Assembly (NCBI RefSeq): GCF_000014745.1
Contig: NC_008347.1
Location: 620,001-684,000, forward strand
DNA from: Maricaulis maris MCS10
GTDB taxonomy: Bacteria; Pseudomonadota; Alphaproteobacteria; Caulobacterales; Maricaulaceae
DNA length: 64,000 nt
Reading direction: 5' to 3'
The position numbers and the translations under genes were made by a program. Positions 1 to 8,275 of the stretch are shown piece after piece; within the stretch, counting starts at the first letter, position 1, and the number at the start of each line of letters is the position of its first letter. The notes under the pieces were generated by a model. That model saw nothing but the letters and a program-made list of their open reading frames with translations. It did no database searches and was not told the DNA's origin.

Positions 1-1
1 A

Positions 2-289
2 CTCGTGCTGCGTCACGAGCCGACTGAAGGTGCGGCTGTCGGAGAGGTCGCCGGGCATCTGCACCCGTGCGCCAAGGTGCGCGGCAAGGGGCGTGCGGTG
101 CGGGCGCGCTGCTTCGCCACCGACGGGGCCCGCCTGATCATGCCGGCTTTCGGCGCCTATACGGGCGGTCTCAACATTTGTGACCCGGCCTTTGAGCGCT
201 GCTTCGGCCAGGTGCCCGACGCCCTGGTGATGGGGCGTTCCCGCGTCTATCCCGTCGGCGCCAGTTCCTGCGTGCCGGACCGGCGTTAG
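2..289 (+). CDS. PdeM-like ligase-associated phosphoesterase, C-terminal part
   Basis: Partial gene entering from the left edge; the true start lies outside. The visible 95 residues hold an HLHP metal-binding-type motif near residue 20 and a segment reading LIMPAFGAYTGGLNI. Both are typical of the C-terminal half of the calcineurin-like phosphoesterase that travels with DNA ligase/exonuclease repair clusters (PdeM). The GTG at position 5 is only the first possible start codon in the window, not a real start. Family assignment rests on these two motifs; the metal site residues upstream are not visible. Confidence 0.7.
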   Translation, partial: LVLRHEPTEGAAVGEVAGHLHPCAKVRGKGRAVRARCFATDGARLIMPAFGAYTGGLNICDPAFERCFGQVPDALVMGRSRVYPVGASSCVPDRR

Positions 290-329
290 CGCGCATCTGA
301 AGCCGTCGGCCGGGACGTCGGACGCCCGG

Positions 330-797
330 TCAGACAGTCATCGGATAAAGCGCCAACATTGCCAGCGCGGCCGTGCAGGCCCCCAGGGTCAGGACGCTGC
401 GCAGGCGGCCATACCAGGCTGGCAGAATGCCCCGCCGGGTCGATGCGATATCCCAGCGCCAGTGCATGAACAGGCTGGCAAACACCAGCGTGAAGGCGGT
501 CAGCGGGGCGCCTGCCCAGTAGAGGAATGTCGCTGCGAGACCCGCAAGACTCGGGGTGATCGACAGGGTGAAGGTCAGGGCATTGCTGTCTTCGTCGGAC
601 AGGGCCCGTCCCCATCTGACGCCGCCCAGAAAGCCGAGGATGATGGCTGCATAAATGACGAACAGCCCGGCCTCGGCCGCCGCACTCCGGCCGGAGAAGG
701 CCGCCTGGGCAGTCAGGGCGACCGGGAGCCAGAAGGGGATCCAGCCGGCGAGGCCAAGCAATAGCGGCGTTTTCGGAACGGGTTGGCTGTCGGTCAT
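330..797 (-). CDS. DUF3429 family membrane protein
   Basis: A 155-residue integral membrane protein with about five hydrophobic segments (around 10-30, 42-60, 77-97, 100-115, 132-152). It contains the GFLGGVRWG motif after the second segment that marks the DUF3429/TMEM69 family. No enzymatic function is known for this family. It is convergent with the phosphoesterase gene and is separated from the TIGR02186 gene upstream by a 37-base gap; it could be the last gene of that minus-strand run. Confidence 0.75.
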   Translation of the reverse strand: MTDSQPVPKTPLLLGLAGWIPFWLPVALTAQAAFSGRSAAAEAGLFVIYAAIILGFLGGVRWGRALSDEDSNALTFTLSITPSLAGLAATFLYWAGAPLTAFTLVFASLFMHWRWDIASTRRGILPAWYGRLRSVLTLGACTAALAMLALYPMTV

Positions 798-834
798 ACG
801 GCAGAGGTAGGCGGAGACGATGCGCGGGAAAGGG

Positions 835-1593
835 TCAGCGTCTGCTGAAGGCTAGATTGGCAGCATAGCCGGCAATCATCGCGATGAAGACGCAGAACAG
901 GCCATAGAGCATCGGCCGCTCGTGGGCGGTTTCATAGACGAAGCGTTCAATGCCCGCCTTTTCGACACGCAGGCTGGTGGATCGGCTGGCGATCGCGCGC
1001 CCGTCACGGAACAGGTAGACCTCGGCGACGTAGTTGCCGACCGGGGTCAGGGGCGGCAAGGCAATGGTGGCGCGAAACAGGCCGCCATCGAGGATTTCCA
1101 CACCACGCTGGGCCTCGGCATAAACATTGGCCCGCAAGCCGGATCGGGCAATGGCCGCCAGATAGGGGTCCGGCTGACCGGTTTCGCCGATCGTGGCGGC
1201 ATCGCCGGCATTGCCGACCAGGGTCGCAGTCAGGCCGATACCGCTGCCCGCAAGTTGCTCCGGAGTAGCGATGTCCGACAGGGGCAGGGACGTCGCGATG
1301 GCATAATAACTGGGAATGTCCTCGAACTCGCGCGGGGCGGAATTGACCCAGATGCCGAAACTGCGGGCCTTCTGCATCACCCGCAACTCGCGACCGGGAC
1401 CGCGCAGCACCACCACCACCTCGTCCTGGATCGTCATGCCGCGAGTGGCGCCGTAGAGCACCAGCTCCATTCCCGCGAAGTCCTCGCGGATCTCCACGGT
1501 CTCATGGGTCAGCGCGGCGACGATGCCGGGCGCTTCATTGGCGATCTGGGGCTGGACCTGCAGGGCCAGGCCGAGGATCAGGCCGGACAGCAT
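835..1593 (-). CDS. TIGR02186 family membrane-anchored protein
   Basis: 252 residues with an N-terminal hydrophobic secretion segment (about 1-18), a mainly beta extracytoplasmic domain, and one C-terminal membrane helix (about 228-248, reading LYGLFCVFIAMIAGYAANLA) ending in a short RR tail. This is the build of the alphaproteobacterial TIGR02186 family (PF09608). Its start codon directly abuts the stop codon of the TauE/SafE gene, so the two are almost certainly co-transcribed and translationally coupled. This pairing recurs in alphaproteobacteria. A role assisting sulfur-compound export is inferred only from that neighbour. Confidence 0.82.
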   Translation of the reverse strand: MLSGLILGLALQVQPQIANEAPGIVAALTHETVEIREDFAGMELVLYGATRGMTIQDEVVVVLRGPGRELRVMQKARSFGIWVNSAPREFEDIPSYYAIATSLPLSDIATPEQLAGSGIGLTATLVGNAGDAATIGETGQPDPYLAAIARSGLRANVYAEAQRGVEILDGGLFRATIALPPLTPVGNYVAEVYLFRDGRAIASRSTSLRVEKAGIERFVYETAHERPMLYGLFCVFIAMIAGYAANLAFSRR

Positions 1594-2526
1594 CTAGTGA
1601 CCCTCCCCACCGCGTGGCAGGACCACGAACAGGTCGGAGGGCTGGGCGACAAGGTCCCAGCCGAGTTTGAAGCAGACTGCGAGGACCATCATCGCCAGCA
1701 GGGCGCGCAATTCCTCGGCCTTCACATTGCGGCCGGCGCGGGCCCCGAGCTGGGCCCCGATCACGCCACCGATGATCAGCAGGACCGCGAGCACCACATC
1801 AACGGTCTGGTTCTGGGTCGCCTGGAGGAAGGTGGTCAGCGCCGTGACGAACAGGATCTGGAACAATGATGTTCCGACCACGACATTGGTCGGCATGCGC
1901 AGGATGTAGATCATCGCCGGGACCATGACGAAGCCGCCGCCAACACCCATGATCGCGGCCAGTGTCCCGACGAAAAAGCCGATCAGGACCGGCGGGATGA
2001 CCGATATGTAAAGCCCCGATGCCGGGAAGCGCATCTTGAAGGGCAGCCGGTCGATCCAGCCGCGCTTGCGGTGGCCGGTGCGGGATCGGGCAGAGGCCGG
2101 ATCATTGCGCTTGAGGATGGAGCGGGCGCTCTCGACGAACATCAGCCCGCCGACAATGCCCAGGAAGCTGACATAGCTGAGCGAGATGATGAGATCGATC
2201 TGGCCGAGGCTTCGCAGGAAGGCGAAGAGCTGGACACCGAATATCGATCCTGCAGACCCTCCTACGAGCAATAGCGAGCCCATCTTGATGTCGAGCGTCT
2301 TGCGCTTCCAGTGCGCCAAAGCGCCGGAGGCCGAGGAGGCGACAATCTGGTTGGCTTCGGTCGACACCGCGACGGCCGGCGGTACACCGATGAAGAACAG
2401 CAAGGGCGTCATCAGGAAGCCGCCACCGACACCGAACATGCCGGACAGGAAGCCGACACCGAGTCCCAATCCAAGCAATAGGAAGATGTTGACTGAAATT
2501 TCTGCGATCGGGAGGTAGATCTGCAC
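1594..2526 (-). CDS. TauE/SafE family sulfite exporter-like permease
   Basis: 310 residues with the internal duplication of the TauE/SafE family. Each half carries a GVGGGF motif (FGVGGGFLMTPLL near residue 32 and MGVGGGFVMVPAMI near 195) within membrane helices, with a charged cytoplasmic loop around 140-165. The family moves sulfite, sulfoacetate or related organosulfur anions; the actual substrate cannot be read from sequence. It is the first gene of a pair with the TIGR02186 gene (no spacer) and follows the podJ-like gene by six bases, so all three may form one transcript. Confidence 0.88.
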   Translation of the reverse strand: MQIYLPIAEISVNIFLLLGLGLGVGFLSGMFGVGGGFLMTPLLFFIGVPPAVAVSTEANQIVASSASGALAHWKRKTLDIKMGSLLLVGGSAGSIFGVQLFAFLRSLGQIDLIISLSYVSFLGIVGGLMFVESARSILKRNDPASARSRTGHRKRGWIDRLPFKMRFPASGLYISVIPPVLIGFFVGTLAAIMGVGGGFVMVPAMIYILRMPTNVVVGTSLFQILFVTALTTFLQATQNQTVDVVLAVLLIIGGVIGAQLGARAGRNVKAEELRALLAMMVLAVCFKLGWDLVAQPSDLFVVLPRGGEGH

Positions 2527-2532
2527 CGCCGA

Positions 2533-5500
2533 TCAACCCGCAGCGGCGCGCTCGAGCCGTTCAACAAGAACAGCATCGACACGTCCGGTGCGGGGCAGAC
2601 CCTGGTCTGCCTCGAATTGCATGATGGCGTCGCGGGTGCGGCCACCGATTTCTCCGTCAATCGGACCCGGGCCATAGCCCAGTACAGATAGAAAACCCTG
2701 GGCCCGGCGAACTGTCGCCATGTCCGTGGTCGCAACACGCTCCCAGGGCAGGTCGGAATAGATACCGTTTGCTTCGGCGTCGATTGGACGCGGATTAAAG
2801 CCCGCAGCAGTCGATCGTGCCGCTTCAAGGGCAGCCGGCTCAATCATCTCGGCCAGCGTTGCGGCGCGTTCGCCGGCGGTCGGATCGCTGTCACTGGCGG
2901 CGATCGAGAACCAGGCAAAGGCATCAGGCAGGCTGAGCGGAACGCCGTCGCCGGTCTCGTAGAGCAGCGCCAGATTGAACTGGGAATCGCGCAGACCGAG
3001 CAGGGCAGCCTCCTGGAACCAACGCGCCGCAGTCTCCATGTTCTGGGCGGCGCCACTGCCATAATAGTACATCACACCGAGATTGTGCATGGCCCGGCGA
3101 TGACCGGCATTGGCGGCGCGCTCGGTCCAGCGGCGGGCGTCTTCCAGATTGATTTCGACGCCTTCGCCCGTCTCCAGCAATTTGCCAAAGCGGTATTGTG
3201 CAGCGGGCACACCCTGTTCGGCAGCGCGCCGGAGCAGGATGGCTGCCGTGGCGGCGTCGCCGGCATCAAGGGCGCGCACGCCGAGCTGATAACGCGCCAC
3301 AGGATTTCCTTCGGCGGCGGCGCTCTCCAGCGTCATGCGGGCAGGGCCGGTCGAGGGCGGCGCGGTGTCCGGCGCAGGAGTGCGGGGCGCGGCTTCAGGT
3401 GCGCGCGCTTGTGCTGCAGCTGGCTCGGTCTGAGGCGTTGCGGCTGCTGCCGGCAAGCTCATGCCACTGGCGTCGGCAACCTGGTTGGCCGGCGCGCGGC
3501 TTGTCTGTGCGGGTGGTGACGCGTCAGCCGTGCGGGTTTCAGCCGTAAGGGTTTCTGCCGGAGTGTCGGACGCGGCATCGACCGGGTCGCCAGCAGGCTG
3601 CGCGCTGGCGGCGCCCGCTGTTCCCGATCCGGACAGGTCGGCTTCAACCTGAGCGATGAAACTGCGTTCGGCAGCGGCTTCCGCAGCGACGCGCTCGCCA
3701 TCGCCCTGCCAGGCTTCCCAGATCAACAGGGCGCCGGCACCGGACAACATGACCAGGGCGACGACCGGCAAGGCGTAAAGCAGGGTCCGGCCAAGGCCGG
3801 ATTGCGGGGTGCGGTGCACGGCGCTCTCGGTGAACTGTCCGGGAATGCCGGCACGGGTGCGCTCGCGGGCCGCCGCGAGGAAATCGGCGTCGGCGGTCGC
3901 GCCCATGCGCTGGGGACGGTCCGCTTGGGCGGGAGGGTGTACGGGGCCGCGGGCCTGGGTCGGTGTTGGCGCTTGAGCGGGTGCTGGTCGCGGTGCGGCC
4001 TGCTCACGCAGGATCGGCGCCACAGCAGCCACAGGGGCAGCCGGCTTGCTGGCGAGCGGTGCAGCGGGAGCGGCCTCGGCAAGAAAGGGATCATCGCCGT
4101 CAATCTCAAAGCCACCCGACGGCGTTTCCGCTTGTGGGGGGGGCGAGAGCGGCGTGTCGAAATCGATATCCGGGTCCGATGGGGCCGGCCTGGCAGCCGC
4201 CTCTGTTGGCGTGTCGGTTTCGGCAGGTGTGCTGTCCGGCTTGCCGCGGCTTTCAATGGCTTCGAGGCGGTCGGCGAGGGCCGACATGGCGCGCTGGACC
4301 GGTGACAAGGCCTGCTCGGTTTCGGCCTTCACGGCGCTCATCCGGTCCTTGACGCCGGTCAGGGCCTCTTCAATCCGTTGCGCCGTGCGCTCTTCGGACT
4401 GGCGCAGGCGGTCATCCAGATTGTCTTCGCGGCCGGATTGCTCCAGCCGGTCCATCATCTGGGCCATACGGTCGGTGGCTGTCTCGACGACGGCGCTGGC
4501 GCGTTCTTCGGACTTGACGATGCGTTCGCCCAGGGCACGGCCGAGGCGGGTGACCTCTTCGCCCATGCGCTTCATGGAGTCCTTTTGTTCCTGACGGACT
4601 TCGTCCAGGCGGCGGTCGAGTTTCTGCTCGGACTGGGTTTCGCGCAGGGCAGCGCTCGAGCGGCGCTCGCTCTCGGTCAAGCGGCGGTCGATGGCGCCGG
4701 CGAGCTTGGTGATCTCTTCGCCGAGGCGGGACATGTTGTCGCCCTGGCGGCGTTCGGCGGTATCAATCCGGTCGAGGGCCTTGGCGAGCGCGTCCTCAAG
4801 CCGGTCGACGCGCGGCTCGGCTGCAGCCTTGTCGAGCGCCTGGCTGACCTGGTTGCGGGTTTCCGCAATGGTGCGGGCGACATCATCGGTCAGGCGCTCG
4901 AAGCGGCGTTCCAGTTCGACGGTATCGGAGGAATTGCGGGTCTCCAGCTGACGCAGACGGTCGTCCAGCCGGGTAAAGGATGTCTCCAGAAGGCGAGCCG
5001 CATCATTGGTGATGCGCTCGGAGCCCTCGATGCGGGCCTTCAGCATCTCGGTCGAGGTATGCAGTCCGTTCAAGGTCTCGGACGTCCGGTCCTCGCGCCG
5101 CTTGTTGATGTCGGCAAAATCCTCGGCGCGGTTTTCCAGCCGGGCGAGGCGGCTTTCCAGGCTCTCGGCCATGCGCTTGGTGTCGTCGCCGACTTCGTGG
5201 ACGCGGGCCGCCGTGTCGTTCTCGTGTTCATAGAGCCGGCGGGCCAGCTTCATGATGGTGGTCTCGACCGCCTTCACCGTATCGGGAGAGGCGCCGCTTC
5301 CGCTGGTTGTCTCGATCGAGCGCACACGGTCGCCCAATTCGTCCTGGGCTTTCTTGACCCGGGCAATGCTGTCGCGCGCCGTTTCCAGCTGTGCGTTGGT
5401 GCGTTCGCCGGTCTTGGTGATCTTTTCGGCGAGCTGGGTGATCGCCTTGTCGATACCGCCGAGCGTGCGGGCCGACATCTGCTCGCTGCTGTCGACGCGC

Positions 5501-5751
5501 TCGGACAGGCGATTGACCATGGCCCGCAACAGGCGGTCTTCGTCCTCGTTCAGGTCGGACTGGCCACCAAAGCCGGGGAAGGCCTCCAGGGCGTCATCCC
5601 ATTGCGGCGAGGACGGGTCGTTGTCTTCCAGGATGACGCGATTGAGCCATTCGCCGAGGGTCATGCCCTCCTTTCGCGCGGCCGTCTTGGCTCTCGCCCG
5701 GGCGCGGGGATCGATCCCTTTCACGCTCCAAGGGTTACCCATAGACGACAT
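2533..5751 (-). CDS. podJ: PodJ-like polar localization factor (coiled coil, TM, Sel1, peptidoglycan-binding)
   Basis: 1072 residues in the PodJ order. The N-terminal segment is basic and ribbon-like (SVKGIDPRARARAKTAARKEGM). A very long Glu/Arg-rich coiled coil covers about 55-500, an acidic Pro/Ala linker about 500-640, and one membrane helix about 652-677. A periplasmic Ala/Pro-rich linker, Sel1 repeats (about 805-965) and a C-terminal peptidoglycan-binding domain (about 1007-1070) follow. In Caulobacter PodJ organises the flagellar pole and pili. ATG at 5751 was used; MGNPWS three codons later is an alternative. Two CtrA-like boxes and four GANTC sites lie within 200 bases upstream. Orthology is inferred from architecture. 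Confidence 0.8.
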   Translation of the reverse strand: MSSMGNPWSVKGIDPRARARAKTAARKEGMTLGEWLNRVILEDNDPSSPQWDDALEAFPGFGGQSDLNEDEDRLLRAMVNRLSERVDSSEQMSARTLGGIDKAITQLAEKITKTGERTNAQLETARDSIARVKKAQDELGDRVRSIETTSGSGASPDTVKAVETTIMKLARRLYEHENDTAARVHEVGDDTKRMAESLESRLARLENRAEDFADINKRREDRTSETLNGLHTSTEMLKARIEGSERITNDAARLLETSFTRLDDRLRQLETRNSSDTVELERRFERLTDDVARTIAETRNQVSQALDKAAAEPRVDRLEDALAKALDRIDTAERRQGDNMSRLGEEITKLAGAIDRRLTESERRSSAALRETQSEQKLDRRLDEVRQEQKDSMKRMGEEVTRLGRALGERIVKSEERASAVVETATDRMAQMMDRLEQSGREDNLDDRLRQSEERTAQRIEEALTGVKDRMSAVKAETEQALSPVQRAMSALADRLEAIESRGKPDSTPAETDTPTEAAARPAPSDPDIDFDTPLSPPPQAETPSGGFEIDGDDPFLAEAAPAAPLASKPAAPVAAVAPILREQAAPRPAPAQAPTPTQARGPVHPPAQADRPQRMGATADADFLAAARERTRAGIPGQFTESAVHRTPQSGLGRTLLYALPVVALVMLSGAGALLIWEAWQGDGERVAAEAAAERSFIAQVEADLSGSGTAGAASAQPAGDPVDAASDTPAETLTAETRTADASPPAQTSRAPANQVADASGMSLPAAAATPQTEPAAAQARAPEAAPRTPAPDTAPPSTGPARMTLESAAAEGNPVARYQLGVRALDAGDAATAAILLRRAAEQGVPAAQYRFGKLLETGEGVEINLEDARRWTERAANAGHRRAMHNLGVMYYYGSGAAQNMETAARWFQEAALLGLRDSQFNLALLYETGDGVPLSLPDAFAWFSIAASDSDPTAGERAATLAEMIEPAALEAARSTAAGFNPRPIDAEANGIYSDLPWERVATTDMATVRRAQGFLSVLGYGPGPIDGEIGGRTRDAIMQFEADQGLPRTGRVDAVLVERLERAAAG

Positions 5752-5948
5752 TTGATTCGCTCGCTCAGCCTAACCTGCGGAAGGCTATTCCGTGGTTAAT
5801 ATTGTGTAAACCAAGGGTGGGGACCCAATATGTAGTGTTTCCACACCAAATCTCAGATTTGCGCACGCGGGCGCCAAAACCTGAGTCTGAACAAGGCTCT
5901 GACTCGGTTAATGGTGAGTAAAATGTGTGGATAAGTTGGGGCCGGGAC
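5752..5948 (-). promoter_or_regulatory. Cell-cycle-type upstream region of the podJ-like gene
   Basis: This gap holds two boxes of form TTAA-N7-TAAA (5796-5810 and 5908-5922), each one base away from the CtrA consensus TTAA-N7-TTAA. Four GANTC methylation sites are present, three within it and one crossing its edge (5754-5758, 5883-5887, 5901-5905, 5946-5950). The stretch is visibly AT-richer than its neighbours and includes the sequence GGTTAATATTGTGTAAACC, an imperfect inverted repeat. In Caulobacter, CcrM methylates GANTC, GcrA reads it, and podJ is cell-cycle controlled; similar control here is inference. Confidence 0.5.
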
Positions 5949-7589
5949 TCAGTTTTCGTCGCTGCCGACCGTTTCCTCGTCCGCAACTGTTTGTGCCGCC
6001 GGTGAAGCCGTCGTTACGAAGAAGCCCGGGGCAAGCGTCTGCAACTGCTCGCTCATGGCTATGGCCTCGACCGATGGTGGCAGCGAATGCGAGGCGGGCA
6101 GGGCGCGAGCAATGTCGAACAGCAGCCAGGCGGTTTCCACGTCACCCTGGCTCGCGGCATAGCGGCCGCCATGCCAGAACGCCATCGGGGCATAGGGGTC
6201 GTTGCTGGCGCTGGCGGCGAACAGGGACGCCAGGTCCATGTCCGGAAGGGTCTCGGGCTGGGAGCTGCGCACCGCCGCAAGTGCCTGGGCGGCGAGAAGA
6301 TTGGCCGCCGCGCCATCGAAACCGTCGCGATGCAGGTGCTCGCGCAGGATGGTCAGGGCGGCGACCCGGTCGCTCTGCATGCGGCTGATGCCGCTCATCA
6401 GGGTTTCAAACGTGGTGTTGCCAATGCCGGCTGCGGTGACCTGGCTCATCCGGTTGCACACGGGCGACGGCGTATCGCTGCCGCACGGGCCCTGATGATG
6501 CGAGATCTGATACAGGGCCAGATAGGCACCCGAGGGATCGGCACGGCGCTGGGCCGCGTCGGCCGCCGCGAGGAAGTCTTCGGCAGCTGGCGCAGCGGAC
6601 GGCTGGCTCGCAGCGTCGAGGCCTGTCTGCAACAGAGCACGGATGGCCGGGTCGTCGATCTGATAGGTGTCTGCCCGCGCCGGCTCGAGACCCTCCGGCC
6701 AGGGGAAGCTGGCTTCGTCTTCATGGCTGCTCAGCCGCGTCCAGGTCTCGCGACGTCCGTCCGGGCTGGACGGGCTGTAGACCAGGAAGCTGAAACGTTC
6801 GGGAATGCCCGCCTCGTCGGTCAGGGTCGCCAGTGCGTCCGGATGCACCGGAACGGCGTGTTGTAACCAGCCGCGGAACAATGCGGCCGGCTGACCGGCG
6901 CCCAGCCCGTCATCGACATGGCTGAAGACCGGCTGGCCCTCGGCCGTACGGCGCACTTCGGTGGTGCCGGCCTCGGTGATGGTTGAAACCAGGTCGGCGC
7001 GTGCCAGCCGGACGCCCATGGCGGCTTCGATCCAGAAGCGGTCAAAGGAGGTGCCGCCCGGCCCGGTCACCGAATCCAGCGTGCCGCCTTCGGTGTAGTA
7101 GGCGAAGGTATTCATCTGGCGATGCACATGGGAGACGATCGGCGCGCTGCGCATGACCGGCCCATCGAGCGCCGGAACGCGGGTCAGGGTCCGCGCCGTG
7201 ATGAAATCCTGGATCACGCGCTCGGCCGTACCGGTCTCGGTGACATAACCATCACCGATCACGATCTCGCGCTGCTCCCCGTCCAGTGGCTCGCCATCAA
7301 GCGAGCTGCGCTCGATCTGCCAGCGCGTGCGCAGGACCTGGTCATTCTCGCTGCCGCGAAGGGCCAGATAGGCGTCACGGCCCAGATGCGGGCCAATGAC
7401 GGTGTAGCGTTCATTGCTGGTGTCCGGCGTGTTTTCGTCCGGTGTTGGCTCGGTGATGCCCGACGGCTGGGCGAGGATTGAAAAGCCCGGATCGGGTTGG
7501 CCGGCCTGCGCCAATGCTGCCGACGTGAGCGTTGACAGGAGCAGCAGGGCTGCAAGCGGAAGGGCGGGCAGGGCAAGGGAGCGCGACAT
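5949..7589 (-). CDS. secreted protein of unknown function
   Basis: 546 residues beginning with a clear signal peptide (hydrophobic 5-26, AQA-type cleavage near 28). The mature protein is Ala/Asp/Glu-rich with no enzyme motif that I recognise. A pair of cysteines sits near residue 370 (GPCGSDTPSPVCNRM), possibly a disulfide, and the C-terminal third has alternating Ala-rich helices that resemble a helical-repeat fold. The gene is divergent from the MerR regulator at 7705 and convergently spaced from nothing; the podJ-like gene follows on the same strand after 197 bases with its own regulatory sites. Confidence 0.7.
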   Translation of the reverse strand: MSRSLALPALPLAALLLLSTLTSAALAQAGQPDPGFSILAQPSGITEPTPDENTPDTSNERYTVIGPHLGRDAYLALRGSENDQVLRTRWQIERSSLDGEPLDGEQREIVIGDGYVTETGTAERVIQDFITARTLTRVPALDGPVMRSAPIVSHVHRQMNTFAYYTEGGTLDSVTGPGGTSFDRFWIEAAMGVRLARADLVSTITEAGTTEVRRTAEGQPVFSHVDDGLGAGQPAALFRGWLQHAVPVHPDALATLTDEAGIPERFSFLVYSPSSPDGRRETWTRLSSHEDEASFPWPEGLEPARADTYQIDDPAIRALLQTGLDAASQPSAAPAAEDFLAAADAAQRRADPSGAYLALYQISHHQGPCGSDTPSPVCNRMSQVTAAGIGNTTFETLMSGISRMQSDRVAALTILREHLHRDGFDGAAANLLAAQALAAVRSSQPETLPDMDLASLFAASASNDPYAPMAFWHGGRYAASQGDVETAWLLFDIARALPASHSLPPSVEAIAMSEQLQTLAPGFFVTTASPAAQTVADEETVGSDEN

Positions 7590-7686
7590 GGGGCCGACCT
7601 TGCCGCGCGCGCTCGCAAGATGAAAGAGGCAATGAAGGAAGATTGCTTCCAGGGCTGCGAATTCCCGATTGTCATATATTTGACGT

Positions 7687-7700
7687 TGACGTTCGCGTCA
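7687..7700. promoter_or_regulatory. candidate MerR-family operator
   Basis: A perfect inverted repeat TGACG-TTCG-CGTCA sits just upstream of the MerR-type gene, preceded by an extra TTGACG copy (7680-7685) that makes a short direct repeat. Position right at the start of the regulator gene suggests autoregulation. MerR regulators of acyl-CoA catabolism (LiuR type) recognise ACGT-centred palindromes, which is compatible; binding is not shown. Confidence 0.4.
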
Positions 7701-7704
7701 CTTC

Positions 7705-8205
7705 GTGAACACCATTCACCCCATGATCAAGCCTGTCGCACCCGATGCCGAATTCACCATTCGCGAACTCGCCCACGAGTTCGATATCACGCCGCGCACG
7801 CTGCGCTTCTACGAACAGAAGGGCATGATCCATCCGCTGCGCCGTGGTGCAGCGCGGGTCTATACGGCCGAGGACCGGGCCCGGATCGAGCTGATCCTGC
7901 GCGGCAAGCGAGTCGGCTTCGCGCTCGACGAGATCAAGGAAATCCTTGATCTGCAGGCGATCGACCGCGGCGGCCGTGAACGGCTGGAACCGGCGATCAA
8001 GCGCTTCGAGCATCGCATCACCGTGCTGCAACAACAGCGCGAGGACGTCGCCCGGGCCCTGGCCGAGCTGGAAGCCGGTCTCGACTGGATGCGCGAGCGT
8101 CTGGAAGACCGGACCCCGCCGGACGATGTCCGCCGCCGCGCCCGAGCCTTTGAGGCCCTGGCCAGTGCCCGACTGGAAGACTGGAGCGGCCTGTCGCCGG
8201 GCTGA
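7705..8205 (+). CDS. MerR family transcriptional regulator of the beta-oxidation cluster
   Basis: 166 residues. A MerR winged-helix domain spans about 12-80 (FTIRELAHEFDITPRTLRFY, then RVYTAEDRARI) and is followed by a dimerising coiled coil (about 95-135) rich in Arg/Glu. There is no cysteine cluster, so it is not a metal sensor. This form resembles the MerR regulators that control acyl-CoA dehydrogenase operons. The start is GTG 7705 or ATG 7723; the second is the more conventional codon but the first keeps more of the N-terminus. It sits 70 bases upstream of the first acyl-CoA dehydrogenase. Confidence 0.82.
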   Translation: MNTIHPMIKPVAPDAEFTIRELAHEFDITPRTLRFYEQKGMIHPLRRGAARVYTAEDRARIELILRGKRVGFALDEIKEILDLQAIDRGGRERLEPAIKRFEHRITVLQQQREDVARALAELEAGLDWMRERLEDRTPPDDVRRRARAFEALASARLEDWSGLSPG

Positions 8206-8275
8206 GACCCGTAACGCCGCCCCCAAACTGAACCCGAAATCGAACAATCCACATCCCGCTCCCCGGAGATCCATC

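Noticed and set aside
4378-5799. 473-codon plus-strand frame opposite the podJ-like gene
   Set aside because: Shadow of the coiled-coil coding region; repetitive composition mirrors the opposite strand.
5765-5986. 73-codon minus-strand frame upstream of the podJ-like gene
   Set aside because: Covers the regulatory region, has no similarity or ribosome site, and overlaps the end of the 5949 gene.
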